64,000 nucleotides of DNA, taken from positions 32,440,217 to 32,504,216 of the forward strand of contig NC_133534.1 of NCBI RefSeq assembly GCF_048544455.1. The letters run 5' to 3'. Of this stretch, positions 1 through 11,977 are shown in pieces; positions within the stretch are counted from its first letter, which is position 1; each line of letters opens with the position of its first letter. The notes beneath the pieces were generated by a model, which saw only the letters and a list, made by a program, of their open reading frames with translations, was not told the DNA's origin and searched no databases. The DNA comes from Silene latifolia (Eukaryota > Streptophyta > Magnoliopsida > Caryophyllales > Caryophyllaceae). Both the position numbers and the translations under genes were made by a program.

Positions 1-141
1 TCATACACATAAGCAAGATATAACACGTAAAATAAATATTATTTAACATAATTAAACTTGCAACAAAATATACGGACACAATCGTACAATCTCATCTTTC
101 CTAGCCAGTCATTCAGGTTCCCAGACATAATTATGACGGAT

Positions 142-221
142 TTAATTATTGCTAATTAAACCAATCTCTAATCTCAATAACTCAAAGCATTTTCTAGCTA
201 ACGGCTTAGTCAAGATGTCAG
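142..221 (-). pseudogene. copia pol 3' end (RNase H C-terminus), severed
   Basis: This is the last part of copia pol, with the conserved ILTKPL motif and a TAA stop at 142-144. It is separated from the rest of RNase H at 17838-18002 by the outer gypsy insertion. The 5-bp duplication gtcag (217-221 and 17838-17842) marks the break, and removing the insert plus one duplication copy restores the same reading frame. The 141 bp to its left hold no recognisable gene. Confidence 0.8.
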
Positions 222-1559
222 TGTAACACCCCCATACTCCGAGTGCCTTACCAGGACCACTCAGGTATGAAGACATCACCATCTCGGTCGCCCGAGGTAT
301 GATAATCAAATAGACAAAAACAGAAACAACATTTAATGTAAATAGTTTACTGAATAAATACAATCCTTGAAACCAAACTGAAAGTACAATACATTATTCC
401 AAACTATCTGTTCTCAACTGAAATATAATCAAATGCTAAACTACAGCGGAAGACTCTATCGTCATGTCGTGGCCATCCCAGCTATCCCCGTACTCATCTC
501 TATACCTGCTCAATATCTGCTCACCATCCCTGAATGGATCACCGCAGGTTTTACAAAACATCACCGGGGTCAGTACTAATCACACAATTAATATAAACAG
601 CAATAACAAGACAAACATACAGCTGAACTGTCACACACACACACCACCACCAACTCCCATCATCTCAATATCGATGTCCACTTTGGACCCCACCGCGATG
701 GGGGACCGCAGCCGTTCCCACCTAAGCCCCGCTCATCGTACGAGCGATAACCCTGTCCATTAATGTGAACATCCCCTTCCGTGGCGGGTTCCACGAAGGG
801 CGAAACTAGGGCATGAGATCACTCCCGCAAGTGACCCCACTCAGCCGAGAACGCATCTCGAGAGCCATAGACAACCAAACACAATCACAATCACAAACAC
901 AATCATCATATCAAACAACTAACTATAGCACATCACCAATATCCCATTATGGGACTAATACTGAGTAGGAAATCCTACCTGGAAAGCACAACACGCAGAC
1001 GGTATCTACAATTTGTATCAAAACGGCTCCTCTACGAATTCTCCTCCTACCATACAACACATAGATGCTACCATTCAAATACTACTCATAAAAACCCCCA
1101 ATTCCTAAATTAGGGTTTCATCAATCTTAACAAAACATTATATAAATTATATTAAAAGCTTACCCTCGACGCAAGGAATCCAACGACGCGAACTACGATA
1201 CGAACTGACCGTCTGAACTCCGGGAATTGTCAAGAACGCGATTAGGAAGAAGACTAGTTGCTTTCTCTCTTAAACAGGTTTTAGGTTTTGTAAAAAGTGA
1301 TTTAAAACAATTACGAATATGTTTAAATACCTTAATCGCGTAATTAACAAAACCCGAGAAAACTCCCCGTAAAAATAGGACACTCGATCGAGTACCCAAG
1401 GTACTCGATCGAGTACCCCCTTACTCGATCGAGTACCCCAGCTACTCGATCGAGTACCCAACAGGTCAGAAACTGTTTTATTCCGCAACTTGCCCTTACT
1501 CGACAGAGTAAGGGCTACTCGATAGAGTACCCCAAGACATATAAATACGGAGTATTACA
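222..1559 (-). repeat. outer gypsy 3' LTR
   Basis: On the plus strand it begins TGTAACACCCCCATACTCC and ends CGGAGTATTACA, so it has TG...CA ends on the minus strand. It pairs with 16499-17837. It holds four perfect copies and two variants of a 12-bp palindrome, ACTCGATCGAGT, at about 1382-1534. Its differences from the other LTR are concentrated at CTG/CAG positions, for example near 502-590. Confidence 0.93.
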
Positions 1560-1574
1560 ATCTTCCCTCCTTAA
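1560..1574 (-). other. polypurine tract of outer gypsy
   Basis: The plus strand reads atcttccctcctt next to the 3' LTR, which is a purine-rich tract on the element's own strand. It is the expected primer for plus-strand DNA synthesis and fixes the inner boundary of the LTR. Confidence 0.8.
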
Positions 1575-1781
1575 AAGGAACTTCGTCCCCGAAGTTCAAA
1601 CCACTACCAAAACAAAGGTACTCCAAAACATTCCCGACTCAACACCCAAAACAAAACTCAACATAAAACACGCTACTTACCCAACTCATCCCGACAACCT
1701 ACCGACACAACATGCAAAAAGGTGTATAAATCTCTTAAAAACTGCTCGCGATCATCTCCTACCCCCCTAAAAGAAACAAGG

Positions 1782-4700
1782 TTACGTCCCCGTAACCATA
1801 CATACCTGATCAAAAAGGAAGGGGTAACGCTCTTTCATGATATCCTCTGCCTCCCATGTAGCTTCCTCAGTCTCGTGGTTAGACCAAAGGATCTTAAGCA
1901 AAACTGTCTCACCACTCCTGGTCTTTCTAACCTTTCGGTCTAGGATCTGCTTAGGCACCTCCAGATATGATAAAGACTCATCCAGCTCTAAGCCCTCTGC
2001 CTCCAACACATGCGACGGGTCACTCACATACTTCCAATGCGATACATGAAACACATTATGTACTCTCTCCAACGCTTGTTTGGTAAAGCCAGACGATAAG
2101 CAACTTCCCCAACTCGCTCTAAGATCTCATAAGGCCCTATAAACTTCTGACTTAGCTTGCCTTTCTTCCCAAATCTCATAACTCCGCGCATCGGAGACAC
2201 TTCCAGCAGAACCTTGTCCCCAACCTGAAACTCTATATCCCGACGATGTAGATCTGCATAACTCTTTTGTCGATCCTGGGCTGCTCTCATCCGTTCCCTG
2301 ATCATCTTAATCTGTTCCACCATCTCATTCACCATCTCTGGTCCTAAAACCACTGCCTCGGCACTATCGTCCCAACAGATTGGACTCCTACACCTCCTCC
2401 CATACAAAGCCTCAAACGGTGCCATACCAATACTGGTGTGATAGCTGTTGTTGTAAGAAAACTCTATCAAGTCCAACCTCTGCTCCCAGCTACCACCAAA
2501 ATCCATCACACAAGCTCGCAACATATCCTCAAGAGTTTTGATTGTTCTCTCAGTCTGCCCATCTGTCGCAGGATGAAATGCTGTACTCATCTTCAAAGCT
2601 GTTCCCAACGATTCCTGCAACTCTTTCCAAAACCTCGATATAAACCTCGCATCTCTGTCAGACACTATGTTTTTAGGGACTCCATGTAACTTAAGCACGT
2701 TCTTTCGATAGGCCATAGCCAATTGTGCCTTAGTCCATGTATCTTTCATTGGAACAAAGTGAGCTGACTTGGTCAGACGATCTATATCACCCAAATCATG
2801 TTGTTACCTTGTTGACTCTTAGGCAAACCCACAATGAAATCCATGGAAATAGATTCCCACTTCCACTCCGGCACCTCTAAAGACTGAACCTTACCTTGTG
2901 GTCTTCTCTGTTCCCCTTTAACTCTCTGGCATGTCAAACAACGGGACACAAACTCAGCTGTCTCTTTCTTCATCCCAGGCCACCAAAACGTCTTCTTCAA
3001 ATCTTTGTAAAGCTTGTCTCCACCCGGATGAACTGAATATGGTGTGCAATGCGCTTCTGTCATGATTGTCTTTTTCAACTCCTCGTCATTCGGAACACAC
3101 CATCTACCATCAAACCTCAAACTACCATCTGTATGAATGGAAAACCGGGACACTGTCCCTTTCTCTATCCCAGCTCTCCACTCCACTATCTTAGGATCCA
3201 AAGCCTGCTTATCCCGAATGTCATCATAAAACTCCATATGTACTGTCATATCACCCATGGCATCTCCTTTCTGCATCATATGAATCCCAAAGCTTGCTAC
3301 CTCATCCCTCAGCCTCATCAAAGATAGAGCTGTACACAGGGAATGTACACTCTTTCTACTCAAAGCATCAGCAACAACATTGGCCTTCCCTTCATGGTAG
3401 ATGATTTCCATGTCATAATCGCCAATCAACTCCATCCACCTCCTCTGTCTCATGTTCAACTCCTTCTGCGTGAAGATGTACTTGAGACTCTTGTGATCAG
3501 AAAATACCTTAAAGATTGCTCCATAAAGGTAATGTCTCCAAATCTTGAGAGCAAACACCACTGCACCCAACTCCGGATCATGTGTAGGGTAGTTCTCCTC
3601 ATAAGGCTTCAATCGCCTAGAAGCATAGGCAATCACTTTACCATTATGCATCAACACACACCCCAACCCATTCTTCGAGGCATCTGTATAAACCTCGAAA
3701 TTCTCGCTCCTTCAGAAATGCTAGGACGGGAGCGTGGTCAAACGCTCCTTTAATGTTTGGAACGCCGTCTCACAACCCTCATCCCAACGAAACCTGTTCT
3801 CTTTCCTCATCAACGCTGTCATCGGTCTAGCTATCTTGGAGAAATCTTTCACGAACCGTCTGTAGTATCCAGCTAAACCCAAGAAACTTCTAACCTCCGC
3901 AACATTCTTTGGTGCTTCCCACTTTGTCACTGCCTCAATCTTTGCCGGATCCACAGCTACCCCATCTTTAGAGATTACATGCCTTAAAAGCAACTTTCTA
4001 ACCAGAACTCACACTTGGACAAACTTAGCATACAGCTCATGATCCCTCAAAGTCTGCAACACGATCCTCAGATGCTCCTCATGCTCCTCCTTAGTCTTAG
4101 AGTAGACTAGGATATCATCGATAAACACCACCACAAACTGGTCCAAGAACTGTCTGAAGATCCTATTCATCAAATCCATAAACACTGCCGGCGCATTAGA
4201 CAACCCAAATGGCATCACCACATACTCATAATGGCCATACCTCGACGTGAAAGCTGTCTTCGGTATGTCCACATCTCTAATCTTCACCTGATGGTATCCC
4301 GACCTCAAATTAATCTTAGAAAAGACCGTTGCACCACTCAACTGATCAAACAGGTCATCTATCCTTGGCAAAGGATACTTGTTCTTTATCGTCACACGGT
4401 TCAGCTCCCGGTAATCGATGCACAGCCTCAAACTTCCATCCTTCTTCTTCACGAAAAGAACTGGTGCTCCCCAAGGCGATACACTTGGTCTAATGTATCC
4501 CTTCTCTATCAAATCATCTAACTGCTTCCTAAGCTCCTCCATCTCCTTAGGACCCATACGGTACGGTGCCTTAGAGATTGGCCCGTCTCGGCTTCAACTC
4601 AACGGTGAAATCTATCTCCCTCTTCGGTGGCAACCCGGAATCTCCTCGGAAAAACATCGCAAACTCTCCCACCACTGGTATCTCGTCAATCTGTCGGGCT

Positions 4701-4977
4701 CTCTATCCGGTCATCTCTCACATGGCACAAAATCAGAGGACATCCCTTCCTCAGATACGACTTCAAGGTGATACACAATGCAATCGCTTAACTTTGGGTT
4801 TGACTAGAAACCCACGGTAAGACACACTAACACCCTTAGGACCTCTTAGGGACACTTTCTTTTGATGACAGTTTATCTTAGCTTTATACTTTCCTAACCA
4901 ATCCATCCCAACTATCATCTCAAAACCATTAAAAGGAAACTCTAGCAAGTCTACAGGGAAATCGACTTGCCCAACTA
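1782..4977 (-). pseudogene. outer gypsy pol: protease end, RT, RNase H, integrase, chromodomain
   Basis: Fragments in several frames read, right to left: end of the protease region (MIVGMDWLG, about 4763-4948), reverse transcriptase with FIDDILVYS (4009-4557), the RT/RNase H connection with [17 protein letters not shown] (3721-3993), RNase H and the HHCC zinc region of integrase ending in ...CLTCQRVK (2782-3666), the integrase core with ATDGQTERTIKTLED (2024-2794), and a C-terminal chromodomain-like segment (1782-2072). Breaks near 4000, 3715, 2790 and 2050 are small indels. The upstream half (gag and start of protease) is at 14316-15713, beyond the inner element. Some indels could be consensus errors. 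Confidence 0.88.
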
Positions 4978-7306
4978 TGACACCCCTCGTTGAGGTAACT
5001 AAAAGTAACTAGTAAATCGTGGCGGAAACACGAGATTTTTAAAACTTTTAAGGCTTCTAATGAAATCCAACGCGAGGCATCACCAACACGATAAATAAGT
5101 TTAGTTAGTTAAATTTAAGTTTACAACACAAGTCTATTTATTGGGGAAAAGATATCCCACGAATTAACATAAGTTCAAAAGTAGGTGAGTCTATTAAATG
5201 ATAACTAAATAAGGTCCGAGGTAAGAACTCGCTAGCTCACACGGTCTTCCCCACTTAAGCTTCATCACAAACCTGTCATTCATAATAAATATGAAAGCCA
5301 CAGTCAGTGGGGAGTAACTCAGGGTTCTCCCAGCCACAATATGTCAAAATACAAGTAATTAGGAATTTAATTAAATAAACAAGCATGAGAATAAATACTT
5401 ACGGTAATAAGAACATCATGATTAGTGGGCACAAGAAAATAGGAATGGTAAAGCACAAACGAGAGAAGAATTATTAGGTCCAACTGTCACACACCAACTC
5501 GACTCAAATGTAAGACAAATACAAAGAACAGACGGACAAGACGGACAACCTAGACTCCAACCTCTTGGTAGGACGACGATCATAATACGGTCCTAGTCTA
5601 AACCTGGATCCGGACTCTCGGGATGGACGACACCCGATTCGACAAACGATACCAAATCGTATCCAAGACTCGAAACATGGCACGCACTCGTATCCAAAGG
5701 TCGAGTAACCTCTAATCGGAAACATGGCACGCACTCGTATCCAAAGGTCCGAAGAAAGGCGGAAGGGTATCCTAATCCGGAAACATGGTACGCACTCGTA
5801 TCCAAAGGTCCGAAAAGGCTAATAAGGTATTGTCGAGTCGTCGTGCAATGTAAATCGTCACACATGGGTCAAAAGGGGATGTCCATGATTTTGCAATATC
5901 ATAACATGAATAAGTCTCAAGGTAACCAAATATCGATAGGGAAAAAGATACATGCATAAATCAATCATTATTAGAAGTCACAAGTGAAATGGAGCAAACA
6001 AGGGACTCCCAGCCGGGTGGTGCACCGGCCGCCGGGCCACCGGCTGGGACAGCATAATACATGTTGAAATTTAATAAACTATACAGTGATCTCCCAGTAG
6101 GTTGGTGACCGGCCGCCGGGCCACCGGCTGGGAATACATGCAAACTTCAATTCTCACAAAACTTACAGAAACTCCCAGTAAAATGAAGAGACCGGCCCGT
6201 CCACCGGGCCGGGAATCTGACCATCTTTCAAAAATACCAAAAATCATCGTGTACTCCCACGGTTTAGACCAGCCGCCGGTCGGCCGACGGCTGGGACTAC
6301 GGGCTTACGAAAATGTGTCTAAAACTTACAGAATCTCCCCCCGGTCGAGTCGGGCCGTGGCCGGTCCACCTACTGGGACTACTAACGACGGGTTCAATGC
6401 AAAAACACTTCCAAACCATTTGAAACCAACAAAAATCGTTTCCTATCAATTGTTTACGTATCCTAGCATGATTCCGACTCGGAAAAACAACGTATTTAAG
6501 CATGTGAATGGGAAATTTCGGACTCAAGGGGTATAACATGAGCTTTTCATCTAAACATGTGAGAATTGCAAACAAGCATGATATTCAACATCCAAATTAG
6601 CACCAATCATGAAAGATACAACTTTTAACATTCATATGAGATTATAACTATATAAAACCACACAATTTTAACATAAAAGTCGAGTAACCCATCACCGTTA
6701 CCTTTTTGCACTTCAATCTTCTAAAGACTCGTCAATGATGTAGCTATCCTCCTCCGGGTTGTCCAAGTTCTCCCCTAAACACAAAAATAAAGATATTAAG
6801 TCAAGAATTCACATCCTTGAAAGATGATAATTTGAAAAGAGAGAAAGATGACAACTTTCTTACTTAGAAAGAAAGGAAATGAGAAAAGGAAGAGAATGGC
6901 GCGAAAAGGAACGAGATTGGTGAAGAATTGAGTGAGATATGGTGGTTTTAGGGTTAGTAAGGGAAGGTTCAACAATGGTGGGGTGGTTGTTGGGAAATTT
7001 CAGAAATTACAAGTGAGGGAGATGAAGTTGTGAGGGTTTAGTTGAGGTTTTGTGTAGAGAAAAGAGGGGAAAAAAGGCCCATGAGTCAAGTTAAGCCCAA
7101 TAACTCAAAATGAGTCGGTATCCACTAGAATTTTCGTCCCAAGCCTACTATAACTCGAGACGGAGAATAATATTGTTAAAATCTAAATTATTATTACCGT
7201 TACGCGGCTATGGCTATATTTATGAAAATAAGCTTTAATTAATAATTATTTAATAAAAATTACTTAAAAGTTTATTTAAAATATAAGGAAAGGGCGGGGT
7301 GTTACA
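4978..7306 (-). repeat. inner gypsy 3' LTR
   Basis: The plus strand starts TGACACCCCTCGTTGAGG and ends GGGCGGGGTGTTACA. Length is 2329 bp against 2338 bp for its partner. It includes a cluster 'ACGCACTCGTATCCAAAGG' repeated at about 5670-5810 and a GC-rich hairpin array at 6008-6377. Three of the five hairpin units here are scrambled relative to the partner LTR. Confidence 0.95.
6008..6377. repeat. GC-rich hairpin array in 3' LTR, degraded copy
   Basis: Five units spaced about 85 bp apart, each an imperfect inverted repeat of the form CCCAGCCGG...CCGGCTGGG. Units 1 and 2 are near consensus. Units 3, 4 and 5 have lost parts of the arms, while the partner array at 13008-13383 is clean. Flanking LTR sequence is nearly unchanged, so the damage is confined to the hairpins. 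Confidence 0.85.
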
Positions 7307-7323
7307 ATCATCCCACCTTTTAA
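7307..7323 (-). other. polypurine tract of inner gypsy
   Basis: The plus strand reads atcatcccaccttttaa directly beside the LTR end, which is purine-rich on the element strand. It marks the junction between internal region and 3' LTR. Confidence 0.8.
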
Positions 7324-7363
7324 AAAGTTTCGCCCTCGAAACTTGAAACGAAAAGGTATTACC

Positions 7364-10300
7364 TTAAGAAAACAAACTAGGGTACTTGACACGCATGGAG
7401 GCCTCCGGCTCCCAAGTCTCTTCTTCTACATCACCACACTTCCACAAAACCTTCACCAAGGGCACCACTTTGCTCCTTAGCTTCTTCTCCTTCTTATCCA
7501 AGATACGAATCGGTCTCTCCTCGAAAGAAAGACTAGGCTCAAGCTCGGGAATCTCATTTTGCAACACATGACTAGGGTCGCTAATGTATTTCCTAAGTTG
7601 AGAAACATGAAAGACGTCATGAACTTTACCCAAACTCGGGGGCAAATCCAACTTATAAGCCACGGCACCAATCCTTTTTATCACATCATACGGTCCAGTG
7701 TACTTTGGACTCAACTTCCCTTTGACTCCAAATCTCTTTACTCCTTTCATCGGGGACACTTTCAAGAATACTCTATCTCCAACTTCAAATTCCAAGGGTC
7801 GACGGCGAACATCGGCATATGATTTTTGACGATCTTGGGCAGCTTTCATTCTTTCACGGATGAGCTTCACTTGATCAATCGTCTCGGCTAACTTGTCGGG
7901 TCCTAGATCACGAACGTCACTTGCTTGATCCCAACAAATCGGACTACGGCATTTCCTTCCGTAAAGGGCTTCATAAGGGGCCATCTTGATAGAAGCATGA
8001 TAACTATTGTTGTAAGAAAATTCCACCAAAGGTAAGCTCTTCTCCCAACTAGAATGAAAATCAAGGGCACAAGCACGCAACAAGTCTTCTAGAGTTTGAA
8101 TTGTCCTCTCGGATTGTCCATCGGTAGCGGCATGAAAAGCGGTACTCATCAACAACTTGCTACCCATAGCATCTTGCAAAGCTTTCCAAAATCTTGAACA
8201 AAACCTCGGGTCACGATCCGAAACGATCTCCTTAGGAACACCATGGTAACGAACGATCTCTTCAACATAAGCACTAGCAAGACGGTCTAGACTCCAAGTC
8301 TCTTTGATAGGAATGAACCTAGCACACTTGGTCAACCTATCCACAACAACCCATACGGCGTCCTTTCCACCAACGGTCTTAGGCAAAGCCATCACAAAAT
8401 CCATGGAAATGGACTCCCACTTCCATAAAGGAACATCCAAAGGTTGTAGCAAACCACCGGGTCTTTTATGCTCAATCTTCACTTGTTGACAAGTAAGACA
8501 TCTTCCCACATATGACACAATGTCATTCTTCATGTTAGGCCACCAAAACTGAAGCTTCAAATCTTTATACATCTTGTCTCCTCCGGGGTGAATCGAATAA
8601 GGGGATAGATGAGCTTCATCTAGAACTCTCTTCCTCAAGTCAACGGCATCGGGCACATACATGCGTCCTCGGTAACGGAGGTAACCTCTAGCATCAATCT
8701 CACAATCCTTTGCTTTCCCTTCAAGAAGCTTGGCTTGAAAACTTTTAAATGTAGCGTCGTCCACAAGGCTATCTAGAATCTCACGGTGAAGAACGGGTTC
8801 GGCAACTATAGCACCAAGATAATCAAAACCACTCTCCACAAGTTGCAAACCTAACTTACGAAACTCGGCACAAAGGTCATCGGGGAGCACACGGATAGCA
8901 CTCAAGGGATGAGTAGACTTCCTACTAAGGGCATCGGCAACCACATTTGCCTTACCTTCATGATACAACAACTCCATGTCGTAATCATTCACCAATTCCA
9001 ACCATCGTCGTTGTCTCATATTCAAATCCTTTTGGGTGAAGATATACCTCAAACTCTTATGGTCGGTGTAGATACGGCAATGGACTCCAATGAGGTAGTG
9101 TCTCCACATCTTCAAGGCATGAACAATGGCGGCTAATTCCAAATCATGAGTGGGATAGTTCACCTCATGAACTCTCAATTGTCGCGAAGCATAGGCAACA
9201 ACTCTTCTATTTTGCATGAGAACACAACCCAAACCCATCTTAGAAGCATCACAAAACACATCAAAGTCAACGCCATCCTCGGGCAAGGTCAACACGGGAG
9301 CGGTAGTCAACCTCTTCTTCAACTCTTGGAATGCATCTTCACAAGCTTCGGTCCACACAAACTTGGTCTCTTTCTTCAAAAGTTGAGTCATCGTTCTAGC
9401 AATCTTGGAAAAATCTTTCACAAAGCGACGGTAGTAACCCGCCAAACCCAAGAAACTACGGATTTCACCAACATCGGTTGGACTCTTCCACTCGATCACG
9501 GCTTCAATCTTTGAAGGATCTACCATGACACCATCCTTAGATATCACATGGCCTAGGAAAGACACCTTAGACAACCAAAATTCACATTTGGAGAATTTGG
9601 CAAACCACTTTTGACGACGGAGGATTCCCAAAATGATACGGAGGTGATCGGCATGCTCTTCTTCGGACTTGGAATAGATGAGGATATCGTCAATGAAGAC
9701 CACAACACACTTGTCTAAGAACTCACTAAAGGTCCGGTTCATTTGGTCCATGAAGATAGAAGGGGCATTGGTTAAACCAAAGGGCATCACCTTAAACTCG
9801 AAATGTCCATATCTCGTGCTAAAGGCGGTCTTAGGGATATCGGACTCACGAACGGGAATTTGGTGATAACCGGATCTCAAATCAATCTTGGAGAAAGTAG
9901 AAGCACCTTTGAGTTGATCAAACAAATCTTCAATCCTTGGTAGAGGATACTTGTTCTTGATGGTAACACGGTTAAGCTCACGGTAGTCAATGCAAAGTCT
10001 CATGGATCCATCTTTCTTCTTCACAAAGAGAACGGGAGCACCCCAAGGCGAGGCACTAGGTCTAATGAATCCTTTCTCAATCATCTCATCAAGTTGCTTT
10101 CTCAACTCCTTCAATTCGGTTGGCGCCATACGGTACGGGGCTTTAGCAATAGGACCGGTTCCGGGTACAAGGTCGATAGAAAACTCAACATCACGCTCGG
10201 GAGGAATCCCGGGCAATTCTTCGGGAAAGACATCGGCGAACTCACAAACCACGGGCACTTCTTCGATCTTCGGTAAGGAAGGGGAGGTCGAAGTCACCAC

Positions 10301-11803
10301 ACAAAGAAAGATTTGGTAACCTTTCCTCCTCAAGCTCATCAACTTCAAAGCGGAAATCAATTTCACACCTTCTTGGGAACGGACTCCTCTATAGGACACA
10401 CGAGTGCCTAACGGACTCTTGAGGCGAATCTTTTGGTCTCTACACTCGAATCTTGCATCATACTTTGACAACCAATCCATACCCAAAATTACATCGAATT
10501 CCTCAAGGGGAAAACGAAGTAGGTTAGCGGGGAATAAGGTTCCCGAAATAGAGATAGGAATGTCGGAGAAAGTGAGGGAACAAGAGAACATCTCTCCGGA
10601 AGGTAAGGATATAGAAGTTTCCTCACTAGGAATAGGTTCAATGGCTAGCTTTTCGGAGAATTTGGAAGATATAAAAGATAAAGATGCGCCGGTATCAAAT
10701 AAAATGAGGCAAGGTTGATCAAAAATTGAGAACATACCCGTAATGATATCGGGATGAGCGGCGGCTTCGGCTCGACTCATGACAAAGATAGTTCCTCTTG
10801 GCTTAGCATTTGGAGTAGGAGCATCCTTCTTCTCGGGGCAATCGGCCATACGGTGTCCGGGCTTCTTACAATGAAAGCAAGTCAAGGGCTTGCCATAGCA
10901 TCCAACTCCGGGGTGTGGGGCTTGTCTACAATGGTAGCACTTACGATCTTTCCCAAGCCTATTAGTTGAGGTGTGAACTTGTCCTCTTGGTTCTTGATCT
11001 CTTGGTTCTTGTACCCTTGGTTCTTGTCCTCCATGGTCTTGTATCCTTGGTACAAACCTCCTCTTGTTGGCATAGTTTGGAGTAGAAGGCACAAATGGTC
11101 TCTTGCCATGAAAGTTAGAACGATAAGAATGAGAAGAGGAGTGGGTTTTGGAATCTTCTTCAATAGCCTTCAAAGAGCTTTCGGCCCAAATAGCATCATC
11201 ATAGACTTCCACAAAGGTAGTTGAGCTTCTTCTCACCATGCTTTCCACCTTAGGATTCAACTTGTTCTTGTAGAAGTAGACACGATCCTCTTCATCTTTC
11301 ACGAACTTGGAGGCATAATGAGCAAGTTCATTAAACTTGTCGGTGTAGGCTTGAATTGATAGCTTCCCTTGCTTGAATTCCATGAATTCCTTCAGTCTTT
11401 TTTGCTTGAGCTCCTTAGGGTAGAAGCGAGTCTCCACAAGTGACTTGAAGCGGTTCCAATCAAAGTTGGGGTCTTGAGTAGCGGTAGGACCGGTCAAAGT
11501 CCACCACCTATCGGCTTCCTTCACAAGAAAGTGAGAGGCTAACCTCACCTTGTCCTCCTCTCGGGCATCAAAGAGAGAGAAGTTCTTCTCCATATCACGA
11601 AACCATTCCGAGAGAGCAACGGGATCCACTTCACCACCATAGGTCTTTGCCTTGTTCCTTGCTAGTTGACTTGCAATCCAAGCATAACTTCCTTGACGGT
11701 TAGCTTCGGGTGCAGGGGGAGCGGGTTGAGCATTTTGTTGATTAGCAAGTACTTGAGTGAGGGCTTGCATGATAGCATTTTCCACATTGGTTGCTCGCAC
11801 CAT
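7364..11803 (-). CDS. intact gypsy Gag-Pol polyprotein with chromodomain
   Basis: A single open frame of 1479 codons from ATG at 11801-11803. Rough residues: gag capsid-type region 70-200; two CCHC zinc knuckles at 289-302 and 309-322; aspartic protease motif DTGA near 370; reverse transcriptase with FIDD at about 703-706; RNase H around FCDAS near 852; integrase HHCC (H1065, H1072, C1102, C1105) and catalytic D1135, D1196, E1232; C-terminal chromodomain-like segment about 1420-1479 ending ETWEPEASM...YPSLF. No stop or frameshift interrupts it. The product would package element RNA, copy it to DNA and integrate it; the chromodomain is known in this lineage to bias integration toward heterochromatin. 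A six-codon upstream extension lacks an ATG. Activity is not shown by sequence alone. Confidence 0.96.
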   Translation of the reverse strand: MVRATNVENAIMQALTQVLANQQNAQPAPPAPEANRQGSYAWIASQLARNKAKTYGGEVDPVALSEWFRDMEKNFSLFDAREEDKVRLASHFLVKEADRWWTLTGPTATQDPNFDWNRFKSLVETRFYPKELKQKRLKEFMEFKQGKLSIQAYTDKFNELAHYASKFVKDEEDRVYFYKNKLNPKVESMVRRSSTTFVEVYDDAIWAESSLKAIEEDSKTHSSSHSYRSNFHGKRPFVPSTPNYANKRRFVPRIQDHGGQEPRVQEPRDQEPRGQVHTSTNRLGKDRKCYHCRQAPHPGVGCYGKPLTCFHCKKPGHRMADCPEKKDAPTPNAKPRGTIFVMSRAEAAAHPDIITGMFSIFDQPCLILFDTGASLSFISSKFSEKLAIEPIPSEETSISLPSGEMFSCSLTFSDIPISISGTLFPANLLRFPLEEFDVILGMDWLSKYDARFECRDQKIRLKSPLGTRVSYRGVRSQEGVKLISALKLMSLRRKGYQIFLCVVTSTSPSLPKIEEVPVVCEFADVFPEELPGIPPERDVEFSIDLVPGTGPIAKAPYRMAPTELKELRKQLDEMIEKGFIRPSASPWGAPVLFVKKKDGSMRLCIDYRELNRVTIKNKYPLPRIEDLFDQLKGASTFSKIDLRSGYHQIPVRESDIPKTAFSTRYGHFEFKVMPFGLTNAPSIFMDQMNRTFSEFLDKCVVVFIDDILIYSKSEEEHADHLRIILGILRRQKWFAKFSKCEFWLSKVSFLGHVISKDGVMVDPSKIEAVIEWKSPTDVGEIRSFLGLAGYYRRFVKDFSKIARTMTQLLKKETKFVWTEACEDAFQELKKRLTTAPVLTLPEDGVDFDVFCDASKMGLGCVLMQNRRVVAYASRQLRVHEVNYPTHDLELAAIVHALKMWRHYLIGVHCRIYTDHKSLRYIFTQKDLNMRQRRWLELVNDYDMELLYHEGKANVVADALSRKSTHPLSAIRVLPDDLCAEFRKLGLQLVESGFDYLGAIVAEPVLHREILDSLVDDATFKSFQAKLLEGKAKDCEIDARGYLRYRGRMYVPDAVDLRKRVLDEAHLSPYSIHPGGDKMYKDLKLQFWWPNMKNDIVSYVGRCLTCQQVKIEHKRPGGLLQPLDVPLWKWESISMDFVMALPKTVGGKDAVWVVVDRLTKCARFIPIKETWSLDRLASAYVEEIVRYHGVPKEIVSDRDPRFCSRFWKALQDAMGSKLLMSTAFHAATDGQSERTIQTLEDLLRACALDFHSSWEKSLPLVEFSYNNSYHASIKMAPYEALYGRKCRSPICWDQASDVRDLGPDKLAETIDQVKLIRERMKAAQDRQKSYADVRRRPLEFEVGDRVFLKVSPMKGVKRFGVKGKLSPKYTGPYDVIKRIGAVAYKLDLPPSLGKVHDVFHVSQLRKYISDPSHVLQNEIPELEPSLSFEERPIRILDKKEKKLRSKVVPLVKVLWKCGDVEEETWEPEASMRVKYPSLFS

Positions 11804-11960
11804 CTTTTCGCACAAGAGCAAACAAGTTAGAACTTATCACAAAACATACACAAAAAGGCTACCAACTTAGGTCCTTAATTCTACCCATCTCTCATTCATT
11901 ATTCAAGGTCAAGTAAGAAATTTAAGTTGGGGTACACGTGTGTGCGTCGGGAGCAATTCA

Positions 11961-11973
11961 TGCTCTGATACCA
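11961..11973 (-). other. primer binding site of inner gypsy
   Basis: The minus strand reads TGGTATCAGAGCA, matching the 3' end complement of initiator tRNA-Met used by many plant LTR retrotransposons. It lies 4 bp inside the 5' LTR (11978-14315) and so sets the element's orientation. Confidence 0.9.
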
Positions 11974-11977
11974 ACTG

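Noticed and set aside
464-763. 99-codon open frame in the outer gypsy LTR
   Set aside because: It lies wholly in an LTR on the strand opposite to the element, is not preserved in the partner LTR, and has simple His/Pro/Thr-rich composition.
11961-11977. tRNA-Met gene fragment
   Set aside because: Only the 3'-end complement is present, next to an LTR: it is a primer binding site.
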